The notes under the pieces are model-generated. The model was not told the DNA's origin and searched no databases. It worked only from the letters and a program-made list of their open reading frames with translations. The position numbers and the translations under genes are program-made. Below, piece by piece: positions 23,382 to 38,000 of a stretch of DNA of 64,000 nt. This stretch comes from Cheilinus undulatus. Lineage: Eukaryota; Chordata; Actinopteri; Labriformes; Labridae. The DNA lies in contig NC_054879.1 in assembly GCF_018320785.1 (NCBI RefSeq), positions 43,638,698 through 43,702,697 of the forward strand. Reading direction: 5' to 3'. The first letter of the stretch is position 1; each line of letters begins with the position of its first letter.

Positions 23382-23793
23382 AGGGGACATACTAATGCCA
23401 GAATCTCCTTTTCAGGCTTTTTCTAACAAAAATATGTGCCCTTGGCTTCTCCAACTCCCCTCATGATGTCATGTGGGGAGTTAGCACCGCCCTCAGGTTT
23501 GGTTGGCCCTCTCCACTTGGAAGAAAGTTCTGCCCTCCTCTTCAGATTAGGAGAGCCACATCTATTAAGCCACATCCATTTACTGAGAGGGGTGGAGTCA
23601 TGGGCGGAGTCAGACAGCTCACTGACATTTAAAGCCACAGACACAGAAACAGCTCAGGGCTGAAACAGAAGGGTTTTTAGACATGCAAGAATCCAATACT
23701 GGAGTGTTTTTCAGCAACAAACTTCACAGGCATGTTTTTGGGGACCTTTGAGACCAATACAAACTTGTCTTAAAAGAGTAAAATATGCCCCCT
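23382..23793. mobile_element. TTAA-flanked MITE, copy C (complete)
   Basis: TTAA at 23378-23381 and 23794-23797 flank AGGGGACATA at the left and TATGCCCCCT at the right, which are inverted with one mismatch. The core includes ATGATGTCATGTGGGGAG and GGAGTCATGGGCGGAGTC. It is in the opposite orientation to the 40331 and 48723 copies. No coding capacity. Confidence 0.8.
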
Positions 23794-23797
23794 TTAA

Positions 23798-24878
23798 CTT
23801 TATAATGATACACTGCAAGTTGTAACTCATATAGAGCAGAGAAGTTATTTCTATGGCAGCATATGCCTCTGATTGAATTCTAAAAGAGAAAGTTATCTGT
23901 TTCTAGGCTTATTTTGTCAACGCTTCCGGTCAAAGCCTGACTCTTTTCTGCTGATTTTATCCAATAGATATATAAGTAGAATCTCATCCTGCTATCTTTA
24001 AGCAGTCAGATGTACTCATGGAGCATCCTTGTCATGGAAGAAGTTAAAAAGGATCTCTGTGCAGCATGTTCTCATTAATTCATCCTTCACCCACCCTGTT
24101 ACAACAATTTCAGGCATTAGAAATGACTATAGAGCAGAAATACTCTTGTCTCAGATGATCCTATTATTATCATTTGTTAAATTTAACCTTTATTTAATCA
24201 GGTTAGTCCCCTTGAGATCAAAGATCTCTTTTTTTCAAGGGAGACCTGGCCAAGAATGGCAGCAATAAAGTTTCAAATATCAAACATACTCTGACTCACA
24301 CAGTTCACAATAAACAAAAGGTACAGTATTAATAAAACATCATGTATATTCAGTCACTAGGCGCTGCAGTTTAAATGCAGTCTGCAGATTATTTCAAGCA
24401 GAGAAAAAACACAACAAAACAAAACAGAAAACCTAAAAGCTTTTGTAGGCCGTGAAGAGACATTTATATTGATTTGAGACTGCTCCATAACCAGCTAAAA
24501 ACAAGGTTTTCGCACGTGTTGTGAGCCAAAGCTACTTTTATAACCTAGCTCCCTCATATACGTCTTATTATTGAACTAAGGGAATTATGAGAAATTTACA
24601 TTTTTAAATAATATATAGTCGTTATTCGGTGATAGTTTTACTCACCCCATTTTCAACTATGTAAATATATTTCATGAAATAAACGAACTCAATTGCAGTA
24701 TCACCATGTAGCATTTAGGGGCAGTATTAGCATCTGTATGTATTGGTTGTTGCCGCCCTCTGCCGGCACGCGAAGGGATGGCAACACGGCGGACTACGCA
24801 TGCTCACACCGGCTTTTGAATTCACTGAGTGCTTACCAATATCTGCTGTGTGTGCCTTCACCTTCAGCCATCTTAACC
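23798..24878. other. Intergenic region and atp5f1b upstream sequence
   Basis: Nothing recognised from 23798 to about 24700. The last 200 bases before the atp5f1b start codon become more GC-rich (GCCGCCCTCTGCCGGCACGC), as expected of a housekeeping promoter. No TATA box is obvious near the start codon. Confidence 0.45.
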
Positions 24879-28707
<3,829 letters not shown>

Positions 28708-28835
28708 ATGAAATTTTTTGCAAGATTTTATGAGACAAACATTTGTACAGTATGATTTCTTTGTAAGGAACTTCTAACACGTCTTGCCAAGTATGTTAAT
28801 GTTGTGGTGCTGTTTCTCTGGAAAGGGGAAGATAA

Positions 28836-28841
28836 AATAAA
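28836..28841 (+). terminator. atp5f1b: atp5f1b polyadenylation signal
   Basis: AATAAA 129 bases after the stop codon. Cleavage would be expected near 28855-28865, giving a short 3' UTR of about 150 bases. Confidence 0.75.
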
Positions 28842-28876
28842 ACTTGTTAAAATATGTAAGTATGAACACTACTCAT

Positions 28877-28882
28877 TTTAAT
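28877..28882 (-). terminator. ccdc89: Candidate ccdc89 polyadenylation signal (ATTAAA)
   Basis: TTTAAT on the plus strand reads ATTAAA on the minus strand, 28 bases beyond the ccdc89 stop. No AATAAA was seen nearby. Cleavage 10-30 bases further on would fall at about 28847-28867, on top of the atp5f1b 3' end. Confidence 0.4.
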
Positions 28883-28909
28883 GAAAACACGACTCACACA
28901 AGTTAAAAT

Positions 28910-31900
28910 TTATCCCATCATGTGTCGAAGTTTCTTATTCAGCTCCCTCTCTTGTAAGAGAAGGCTGCTGCTGTGCTCTTTGTAGGCATCAAAGTCCTGT
29001 AAAAAAACAAAAAAACAAAATTAATGTACCCTCAGTCCTATATTGCATAATTGCAATTGCAATTTTCAATATACAGTCATGGATGAAAGTATTGGCACCC
29101 TGGAAATTTTCCAGAAAATACACCATTTCTCCCAGAAATTGTTGCAATTACAAATAGTTTTGGTATACACATGTTTATTTCCTTTATGTGCATTGGAACA
29201 ACACAAAAAAACAAAAGAAAAAAGCCAAAATTGACATAATTTTACACAAAACTCAAAAATGGTCCGGACAAAATTATTGGCACCCTTTTAAAACTGTGGG
29301 TAAATCATTTTATTTCAAGCATGTGATGCTCATTTAAACTCACCTGTGGCAGTAACAGGTGCTGGCAATCTAGAAATCACACCTGAAGCCAGTTAGAATG
29401 TCTAAAAGTTGACTCAACCTTTGTGTTGTGTGCCTGTGTGTGTCACACATGGAGAAGAGAAAGAAGAGCCCAGAATTGTCTGAGGACTTAAGAAGCAAAA
29501 TTGTGGAAAAATATGAACAATCTCAAGGTTTCAAGACCATCTCCAGAGATCTTGAGATTCCTTTGTCCACTGTGTGTAATATAATCAAGAAGTTTATAAC
29601 CCATGGAACTGTGGCTAATCTCCCTGGACATGGATGGAAGAGAAAAATTGACAAAAGAATGCAACGCAGGATAGTTGGAATGGTGGATAAACATCCTCAG
29701 TCAACTTCCTCACAATTCAGGCTGTCCTGCAGACTCTGTGCAAAAGTGTCAGCTCGGACCATACGTCGTCTTCTGAATGAGACGAAGCACTATGGCAGGA
29801 GACCGAGGAGAACCCCACTGCTGACAAAGCAGCAAAAGCTGGGTCTGCGTCAGAGGTCATGGGTCTTCCAGCAAGGCCATGACCCTAAACATACCTCAAA
29901 AAGCACCAAGAAATTGTTGGGACACAAAGGGTTGGAGAGTTCTGAGGTGGCCAGCAATGAGTCTGGATCTAAATCCCATTGAACACCTATGGAGAGATCT
30001 CAAAACTGCTGTTGCAAGAAGGCACCCTTCAAATCTGAGAGAACTGGAGCAGTTTGCAATAGAAGAGTGGTCCAAAATTCCAGTTGAGAGGTTTAAGAAG
30101 CTTGTCGATGGTTATAGGAAGCGATTGTTTTCAGTTATTTCTTCCCAAGGGTGTGCAACCAAATATTACGTTGAGAGTGCCAGCAATTTTGTCTGGCCCA
30201 TTTTTTGAGTTTTGTGTAAAATTGTGTCAATTTTGGCTTTTTTTCTTCTGTTTTTTGTGTTGTTCCAATGTACATTAATAAAATAAACGTGTACACCAAA
30301 AACATTCTTAATTGCAACAATTTCTGGGAGAAATGGTGTATTTTCTGGAAAAAATTCCAGGGGTGCCAATACTTTTGTCCATGACTGTCGATTTCAACTG
30401 ACCAGTTTGAACTGCCGATATTTAGCTGTGGCTTCATCCAGAGCAGACTGGAGAGACGTCACTCTTAAATCTGCATTGACAGCTTCTGCCTCCTTTTGAA
30501 ATCTAAAGTCAGATAAAGAGATACTTTTAATATATGAGGATACCTTCCATAGCAGCATTGTCTTTTCAGCGTCTTACCTGTCCTCTGCTTTTGCCCTGGC
30601 TTTTTTTTCGTCTTTCAATTTCTTCTCAATCTGCAGGATCACCTCTTGTTTCTCCTGTTTTTAACAATAACTTTTGTAAATTAAGTGTTCATTCATGCCT
30701 AAATGTTATTCTACTGAGGGCACTAAATACTCATTTCCATCACCTGTATCAGTGTCCCTCTCTCAAAAGACAGCTGCAGCAATTTGTCCTTCGCTCTGGT
30801 GACGCTTCTTATGCTTTCTTGCATGTCAGTTTCCTTTAAAGCATGCTCCTCTCCAACCTTTTGTAACTTCATCTGAAGGTCTGATCATGGATAGAAGGCC
30901 AAAAGTTCACAAGTGCCTGTAACAGTCTGTATTACTTCAGAGAATTCTGTTTGCAACTCACCTTTGCACAACCCGACAGCATCTCTTTGCTGTTTCTGAA
31001 CATCTTTCAGCTCATCTAGTAGCGATGCTTCCTTTGTTTGATGCTGAGTTGCTTGCTCCTTGAGTTTTAACTGGCACTCTGATAGTTTCTCCCTTAAACA
31101 CAGAAGAAGAATCAAAGTTGTATGTACAGAAAAAACATAAGCTAAATGACAGTTCCCTGATGCCCAAAGTTTAGTAAAACTATCATGTCAAAACTCAAAT
31201 ATTTAATACAGAGTAATAAAAGAATTGCATATCCTTAGATCACAAAAATGTTTATTAACTTCCTTTTTTTTCTACCATCAGATTTATCTTTCAGCAATCT
31301 GGAAAACGTACAAAAAAATCATCTTACCGATATCCATTTTCTTTCTTTGTGAAGGTCTCGGTTAGTTGCTTGATTTCTTGTGTCAGTTTTTGAACTAACA
31401 CTTCTTTATCCTCTAACTTTTTAGAGAAAAGTGTTTCATTTTCAGTCTGCAGCTCTTTGTTTTCCAGCTTTAAAAGGCCATTTTGATTTTTGTACTCCGT
31501 CATGAATGCTATAATCGCTTGATTGTTGCTGGCTAAATCCTTAAATCTCTTCTCCATTTGATCTGCTTTCTTTCTTTCACTGTCCAGCTCTGTCTCGCAG
31601 TCTTTCATGCAGCTCTCCAGCTCTGTATTGATTTTCTGAAGGGCTTCACATCGTAGAAGGAGTTCATCTGCTCTCTGTTTCAACATGCATATCAGCCCTG
31701 ATTGTTCATCAATCCTGGACCGCAGCATTCCAGTTTCTGTTGTCTCATCCAAAGAAAAGCAGCTGAGTTTTGCCAGTGACTTCTGAAAACATTCCATAGG
31801 CTGGGAAAAAGTGAAAAACACTTGTGTTAAAAAAAACACATTTGCAGCTTCAATATAGTTATGCTGTTAGGGGGCTAAGTGAAGAGACTTTAAGTAATAT

Positions 31901-34030
31901 TCTGCTTTATTCAAAAGGCTTATAATCATAAATAGGTGGAGAAAATCCAATTGAGATATAACAATCTGAACTTGGAAGCGCTCTCTGTCAGACTGTGTAA
32001 TCTCTTTGTCTTTCATTACCTACAAAGTGATGCTCATACTTAAAATCTGTCACTGTCTTGCCAGGTACAAATGACAAATTAACAAACTTTCTAATTCAAA
32101 AGGATTTATTTATTTATTAACTGATATATTTATCATCCAAACCGCTTATTCTTCAATACTAAAATAACCTAAGAAGTTAAGGTCCATTTATATCAAGACA
32201 TTAACAATCAAGAACTGGAGAAACACTGATGTATTAAGAAGTCTGGTCCAAAATAATGTCCAAATAAAGACATTCAAGAATAGGCTACCTATATATTTAT
32301 ACTCCAAAGTAAGTTTGATTTTAGATATTTTCTTTAACCAAAAGATGTTTTTTTCAGTTGAAATTGAATAAAAAGCTGGGTTTAGGTTTTGTATACTCTT
32401 AAAGTATTTGTGACCAAAACTGCCCCACAGAAGCCAAATAATAATGCAATTTCTGATCCCCCAGCCATCGCAGTAGTAAACAATAATTTAATTTTATGAT
32501 ATTAGGCTTTCATTCTGGAGTCAGCTTGAAATTTACAGTTGACCCTGTTCATCACCAAATACCTACCATTTCCCAAATATCTTGGTTTCCTATAGGGTTA
32601 ATATTGTAACAGTTTATTAAAATCTTAAATAATATCTGCATAAAAATCAAAGTTGTTGCCCATTATTTACAGATTCAAGGCTGTAATAATTGCCTTCAAG
32701 GAAATCCAATTTGCATGTAGTATATAAAAAATATTTCATTTTTGGGTATTTTACATTACTTACAACCATTTTTTGTTTCACTTGAAATGACATTTAAAGG
32801 CTTAAAGAAAAAAAAACTACTTTTGATATCAATGATCAGGTCTTATCATGATTTTTAAAAAATTATGTAAAAAAGGTGAAATTCTTTTAAATGTATTTTA
32901 TTAATCTTTATGTATGGCGTCCATTTTTGTCCACTTACATCCTGAGAATAACAATTTATTAAAATCTTAAAAAACAAACAAACAAACAAACAAAAACACT
33001 AAAAAATATATTTTTGCAAATTTCCAAACTCAAGCCTGTTAAGATCACCTTCAAGGAAATCCAATTTGCATGTAGTATATAAAAAATATTTCATTTTTTG
33101 TATTTTATATTACAAAAAAAAGTTTTTTTTTCACTTTAAATGGCATTTAAGAAGTAAAAAAATTATTTAAAAAAACTTCAACATTAAATATTTATGATCA
33201 GGTCTTATGATTTAAAATCTATGTATTTATGGCGTCCATTTTTGTCCACTAACAGCCTGAGTCTAACAATTTACTAAAACCTTCAAATAATAATAATAAT
33301 AAAAAAACTAAATTGTTGCTTATTATTTCCAAACTCAAGGCTGTGACGATCATAATTAAAGAAATCTAATTTGCATGTAGTATGTAAAAATATTTCATTT
33401 CTCTTGTATTTGACATTACAGACATCAAGGGTTTACAATTAAACTGATATTTTAAGGGTTAAATTCTTGAAAATGTATTAATTAATATTTGATGCTTATG
33501 ATCAAGTCTTTCTTGATTAACATAGAAAAAAAAAAATTAATGTGTACTAATTTTTTTATTTATGCATGATGCCATTATTGGCCATTAACACCCTCAGGTT
33601 AAAACCTTATTTGACACTAATTCTTGTTTAATATTTTTTATGAATAATTTTATCAGCTACAGAGCTGCTGAATAACAGGAGTGCAAAATTTCAACAGGGA
33701 GGGCGTGAAACCGTCTGAAGTCGAGTACGAGACGGTAACGGTTAGTGGCTGTTTTTCCTCACCTAGCAAAATACTTTTTTCTGGGATTCGACATTCGCTG
33801 TTTTTAATGGAGATTTATGATATAATTTTAATAACAGAAATGCTTTTTTACAGTAAAAAATGGATATATATGTATTTACAGTGAATTTCCTGTTTGTTTA
33901 ATGTGAGGTAAAACAGAGAGACGCTAAAATAGCTAACATTTTTTCTTCGTTACTGCTAACTTATACATACCTCAGTCACGTCGCCCTCCATCTTCAAGAA
34001 GTTTTCTGCATTTCTTTGTGGAGTTGCCAT
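28910..34030 (-). CDS. ccdc89: Coiled-coil domain-containing protein 89 (7 exons, complete)
   Basis: Exons on the minus strand: 33971-34030 (ATG 34028-34030), 31328-31800, 30962-31092, 30744-30880, 30578-30654, 30403-30502, 28910-28996 (TAA 28910-28912). They join in phase to 354 residues, against about 374 in human CCDC89. The protein is almost wholly charged coiled coil after a short N-terminus. Two regions match my memory of the human protein: MLRSRIDEQSGLICMLKQR near residue 45 and QERELNKKLRHMMG at the C-terminus. Human CCDC89 is reported to bind a Hey-family transcription factor (BOIP); the molecular role is otherwise little known and nothing in the sequence adds to it. The first intron holds tandem repeats and the last a Tc1 relic. 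The gene is tail to tail with atp5f1b and head to head with lrp2. Confidence 0.9.
29074..30387 (+). mobile_element. Tc1-like transposon with deleted catalytic core, in ccdc89 intron 6
   Basis: Inverted ends CAGTCATGGATGAAAGTATT and its counterpart (AATACTTTTGTCCATGACTG on the plus strand at the right), with long inner matches such as AGAAATGGTGTATTTTCTGG. The TA target is kept at the left (29072-29073) and reads TC at the right. Transposase: from 29450, MEKRKKSPELSEDLRSKIVE, the paired-type DNA-binding region and RRTPLLTKQQKLGLRQ. It then jumps at about 29855 to WVFQQGHDPKHT, skipping the stretch with the first catalytic Asp. A frameshift near 29900 moves the end (LDLNPIEHLWRDLKTAVARR) into another frame (29879-30208). 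It cannot encode an active enzyme. Confidence 0.88.
32560..33620. repeat. Tandem repeat of about 305-355 bp units in ccdc89 intron 1
   Basis: Three copies, anchored by AATTTGCATGTAGTATATAA near 32709, 33063 and 33369 and by GGCGTCCATTTTTGTCCAC near 32917, 33231 and (decayed) 33567. Other shared phrases are ATGATCAGGTCTTAT and CAAGGCTGT. Copy 2 contains an AAAC run (about 32968-32994) and copy 3 an AAT run (about 33288-33300). No coding capacity. Confidence 0.8.
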
Positions 34031-35035
34031 TGTGAACGTAAAGGGAGTTGTGAAGCTCTATCTCTTGTTTTTAAATAGTTAAACCATCATTCGTTTTCTT
34101 CCTCTGGGAGCATTTTAGTGAAAAAAACGCCGTAACACGCCAAAAGTTAGAGTTGCTCGGTCTCCAATGGCAACGACAATCTCCTTTGATTTACAGCCCT
34201 CAGCAGGTGAGCTGCTGGTACGCTGTTGGGCCGCATGGGGGAGCTGTCGGGCTTTTGATCAGCTGCCTGCACTTCGACGGTATGGCTCGAAGGAGCATTA
34301 TGTACAGAAATCTTCACGTTAGTGTCATTCCAGGTGATAAAGTAGTTTTAAAAACAGTTTGTGGAAATGTTGATATGTTTCCAGAATTATTGCATTTTTA
34401 AGCATTTGCAATTAGTCTTCCATGACTTTACGTAGAGTGGAGAAATATATTGGCATCCGTACTATGTTTATTATCGTACTGTGTTTCAAAGCTGACGTAT
34501 TAAATTCCCCTTTTGGCATCATGAAATCACTCATTTCCTGAGGCCTACTTTAATCAGTTTGATATGGGGAAATTTATGGTAAACATTGGTTCTTAGTCGG
34601 ATTTTAACCGGAGACTTTAGGATTACGTGACTCTTCTGGGCCTGTATGATCCCCTGATTTAAAGCGTTTCTTTATTTTGTCTTTCTACAGTTTTAAAAGC
34701 CTGTTTTATCGTGTTTTTATTTTGCTTCAAATCACAGGTTGGCAACTTCCTCTCAAGTGTAGAGCAAGTAAACAATGACGACGGCCTGCTGAGAGTGAAA
34801 AATCACTGGCACTCGGGAAAAGTCGGAGCTGCATGGCATTATGCAGATTCCAGGGCCAGAGGGATTTATCCGGAGGGCCGAGGCTGGCTTGGGGGAGCGG
34901 CTGTCCTGGCCTTTGTGCACGCCCCCTTCATCAACTAGCGGGCCAAGAAAGACAGACAGAAGAAAGCAACAGCATCTCAGCCTCAGTCCCTACAGCTCCT
35001 CCATCTGCCCAGCGGAGCTGGACGGACCAGCCAGA
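34031..35035. promoter_or_regulatory. Head-to-head intergenic region between ccdc89 and lrp2
   Basis: About 1 kb between the two start codons, presumably holding both promoters. The last 150 bases before the lrp2 ATG, after TTCATCAACTAGCGGGCC, are purine-rich and likely lrp2 5' UTR. A good acceptor (AAATCACAG at 34729-34737) and donors such as CCAG|GTGATA (about 34336) exist, so an upstream noncoding exon is possible. Open frames 34153-34401 and 34711-34938 do not splice together in phase and are not recognised. Confidence 0.4.
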
Positions 35036-38000
35036 ATGAGGAGAGCACTGATACTTCAACTCTTTCTCATCTTCATATGCTGTGTTAGATGGTGCCACTC
35101 TGAAGGTAAGTGCTCTGACTGTTCTTTTCTTTACTTTTTTTTTTTTAGTCACACTGGCTGTCAGCTCAATGATTCATTGAGGACCTGCTGCAGAGTTGTG
35201 CTACAAGTGGTTCACTCAGTTCAGTAGCTGCTCGTCAAAACAAACCAACAACTGAATTTAATTATCAGCCAGTTTAACAAACTTCTGTTTTATCTTTGGC
35301 TCAGAGAAAACTGATACAACAGAATAAATGTCACGTGAACATGAATCATAAAGTTGATGCAGTACCCAAGCCTCTCATTTATTTCTTAGGTGTCCATTAG
35401 GTAAAGTAATTCCTCCACCAGGGCTAAATGTTTTACCACGTAGTATTACTTTAAAGGTTGAGCACAAAGCCTTCCTCAGACAGATTGGAAGTTCTCTTGA
35501 GGAACTTTTGCCTGAGCTTTACTGTTGCTAGGTAACAGAAAAGAGCATGTGACTTACAGACAATCTGTGAGGACTCAGCTACTGGTACAAATCTCATTCA
35601 GCGGAGCAGATTTTTACGCTGCAAAACACAGATTCAGACCTGACGAAGGCTCAAGGAAGAGCTTAATTTTCTGACTTGAGACAGAGACAGGGAAGGACAA
35701 AATGCACAGGCTCTGATTTTTATACGTCAGTCTTGTGTTTGTCTGTTGTGTATGTAGCACAGCTAGATCCTACTTCTCAAATTGTAATCTGCTTTCTTTT
35801 TGCTCAACCCTTAGTATGTAAGCTCCTTAGTGTGAATCAAGCAACTAATTACACTGCAGCTGCTGCAGAATGGGACCATTTCTACCTTAGGAGCAGTCTG
35901 AAGCTTGGAAAAAGTGTACCGAGAGTGAGGTCGTGGCTAGAGCTTTCATTCATTTCTTAAATGAGGAGTAGGCCGACTGTCCATACCCCCTCAAAAAGTG
36001 TTGCTTACTCTGAGACTGTAGCTTTTAAAACAAGCCACAGAGCATTTCCCTTGACATACTTCAGGTGCTTTTAGCTGACATCTGCTCATGACAACTGAAG
36101 GGTACAAAATGATGACTTAAACAGCACGCTCTCAGTAGACTTGCCAGTGAGTTCATGTTGATCATAAGGATTTGTTGTGATTAGCTGACAGGGATGTAGA
36201 CTGCTTAAATTCATTTAATAAAGTCAATTATCTAAAGCCTCAGTGCAGCCACTCCATGTTATGTAGTGTAAATTGTTTCTAGAAAGCATTAAGCTGATGT
36301 GTTACACGATCTTTAACCAGACCTAAAGTTGGATTTATTTTGTAATGATTTATTTATTCATGTGATCATTACTCCTTCCTTGAGCTTTGGTAACACATTA
36401 TCCAGCCCTTTTTGGGTGATGCTGCCACAGAATGCTTACACTAGCATAATAGCTAATGTGACAGTCTGAGGTGATTTCCCAGCGATGCACCGTTAACACC
36501 TATTTTTGCTGCTCCAGACATGTTTTACCAGTAAACTTGTTGTTTTTCTTGTAAATCATTGCCTAAATAACCTATTAAGTGCATAAGGTAGCACATGTAA
36601 TTGAGTTACAAATTAATATCTTGTCTTACAGCAGGGTAAAAGAGACAGATGAGGTTTTGCAGTTAACGTTCTTGAATCTGCAATAATTATTTTTCTCTAA
36701 TCGTTCTTTCAGACACTCAGTCTTGACCAGCAAATTCACTCTTAAACCTCACACATGCCGGCCTCTTTTCCGGCACAGGAGCCTAAATCCTTGTGCAACA
36801 GTTACACTGCGTTAGAAACAGGAACACAGTTGGCACCAATCAGGAGCAAATCCTTTGTTTTCCTGCAGCTCTCTGTCTAGGTTACAGACGCTTTGGATGA
36901 AGTGTGTGTTCCAATAAACAGTTGGCAACCTGTGACTCATTGTACAGGGATAAAATAAGTCGTCCAGTGGCCGTTGCATAGTACTTTGACAACTTTATTC
37001 AGCCATCTTTTAGTCATTTTTTTGTTAGGACACGCTCCAAAAATCATGTTGAGTATTCCCCAATTCTAACCAGACCATGGCTTTATTCCTTACTCTATTT
37101 ATTCCTTCCTTTTGCTCCCATGCCACTGCCAAAGCCTCTCGTTTTTTTCCCAGTTTTGTGTGTAGCTGTAAGAGCCAAAGTCACTTGTTTGGCAATTGAC
37201 TGCTTTCTGCTGCATTGATTTCCATATGAAATAGGCAGCAGCACTTCGCTCTGACAGCATAGACAGGTCCAGCGTCTCACGCTGCCAGCAGCCGCTTTCT
37301 CCACTTTTCTCTACTCACATTCAGTGAGTCCAGAGGACTTGGCCAAAACAAGACGGCATTGATGAAAGCTTGAAGACATCTTTCAGACGCCCCCACGTGA
37401 CAAGAAAGAGGTGTTTCAGTAGTAGTGAGTAGTGGACAGGTGTTTTCTTAATGGCTGGCCTTGTGAGGGGGAGCTTATGTTTCCCTTTTTTTTACTTTAT
37501 CGCGGGAAGTAAGCCTTACTGTACTTTCCCTTCTTCTTTTCATCTCCAGAGTGGCTTATTTTAGGGTGACACTTCCAGTTATGAGTTTGTGTCCCTGCTG
37601 GCACCTCTTTTGTGCCATTGTAAATTCACAGTGGGGTTTGAAGCATTTGGGGGGCTTCATTCTAATGAAAATTCCTTTATTGCTCTTCTTTGTTGGGCAA
37701 TAGTAGGACGTCCTTATCTTCCTGCATGGAGAGTGTGGTGCTGTCTCCTGCTGTGGGTTTAAGTTCCTAATTAAAAAGACAAAACTAGAAAAGAGGGGAA
37801 AGGAAAACATGTAATTAAATAGACACCATCAAAACCTGAATACTTGGACTCTGAATCTGAAATGAAGTTATTAGTGTTTACTTTTTTCTTATATTGAATG
37901 ACAGTGAAATTGTGGCATTGACAGGATAAAGATGTGGAATTAGGGGATTAAGGGAAACGTTACAAAGAAGACATTTTTCACTGAATGTAAGCAGACCCCT

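Noticed and set aside
34153..34401. Separate small plus-strand gene upstream of lrp2
   Set aside because: Joining its donor near 34336 to the acceptor at 34737 runs into a stop after 13 codons, and no family is recognised.
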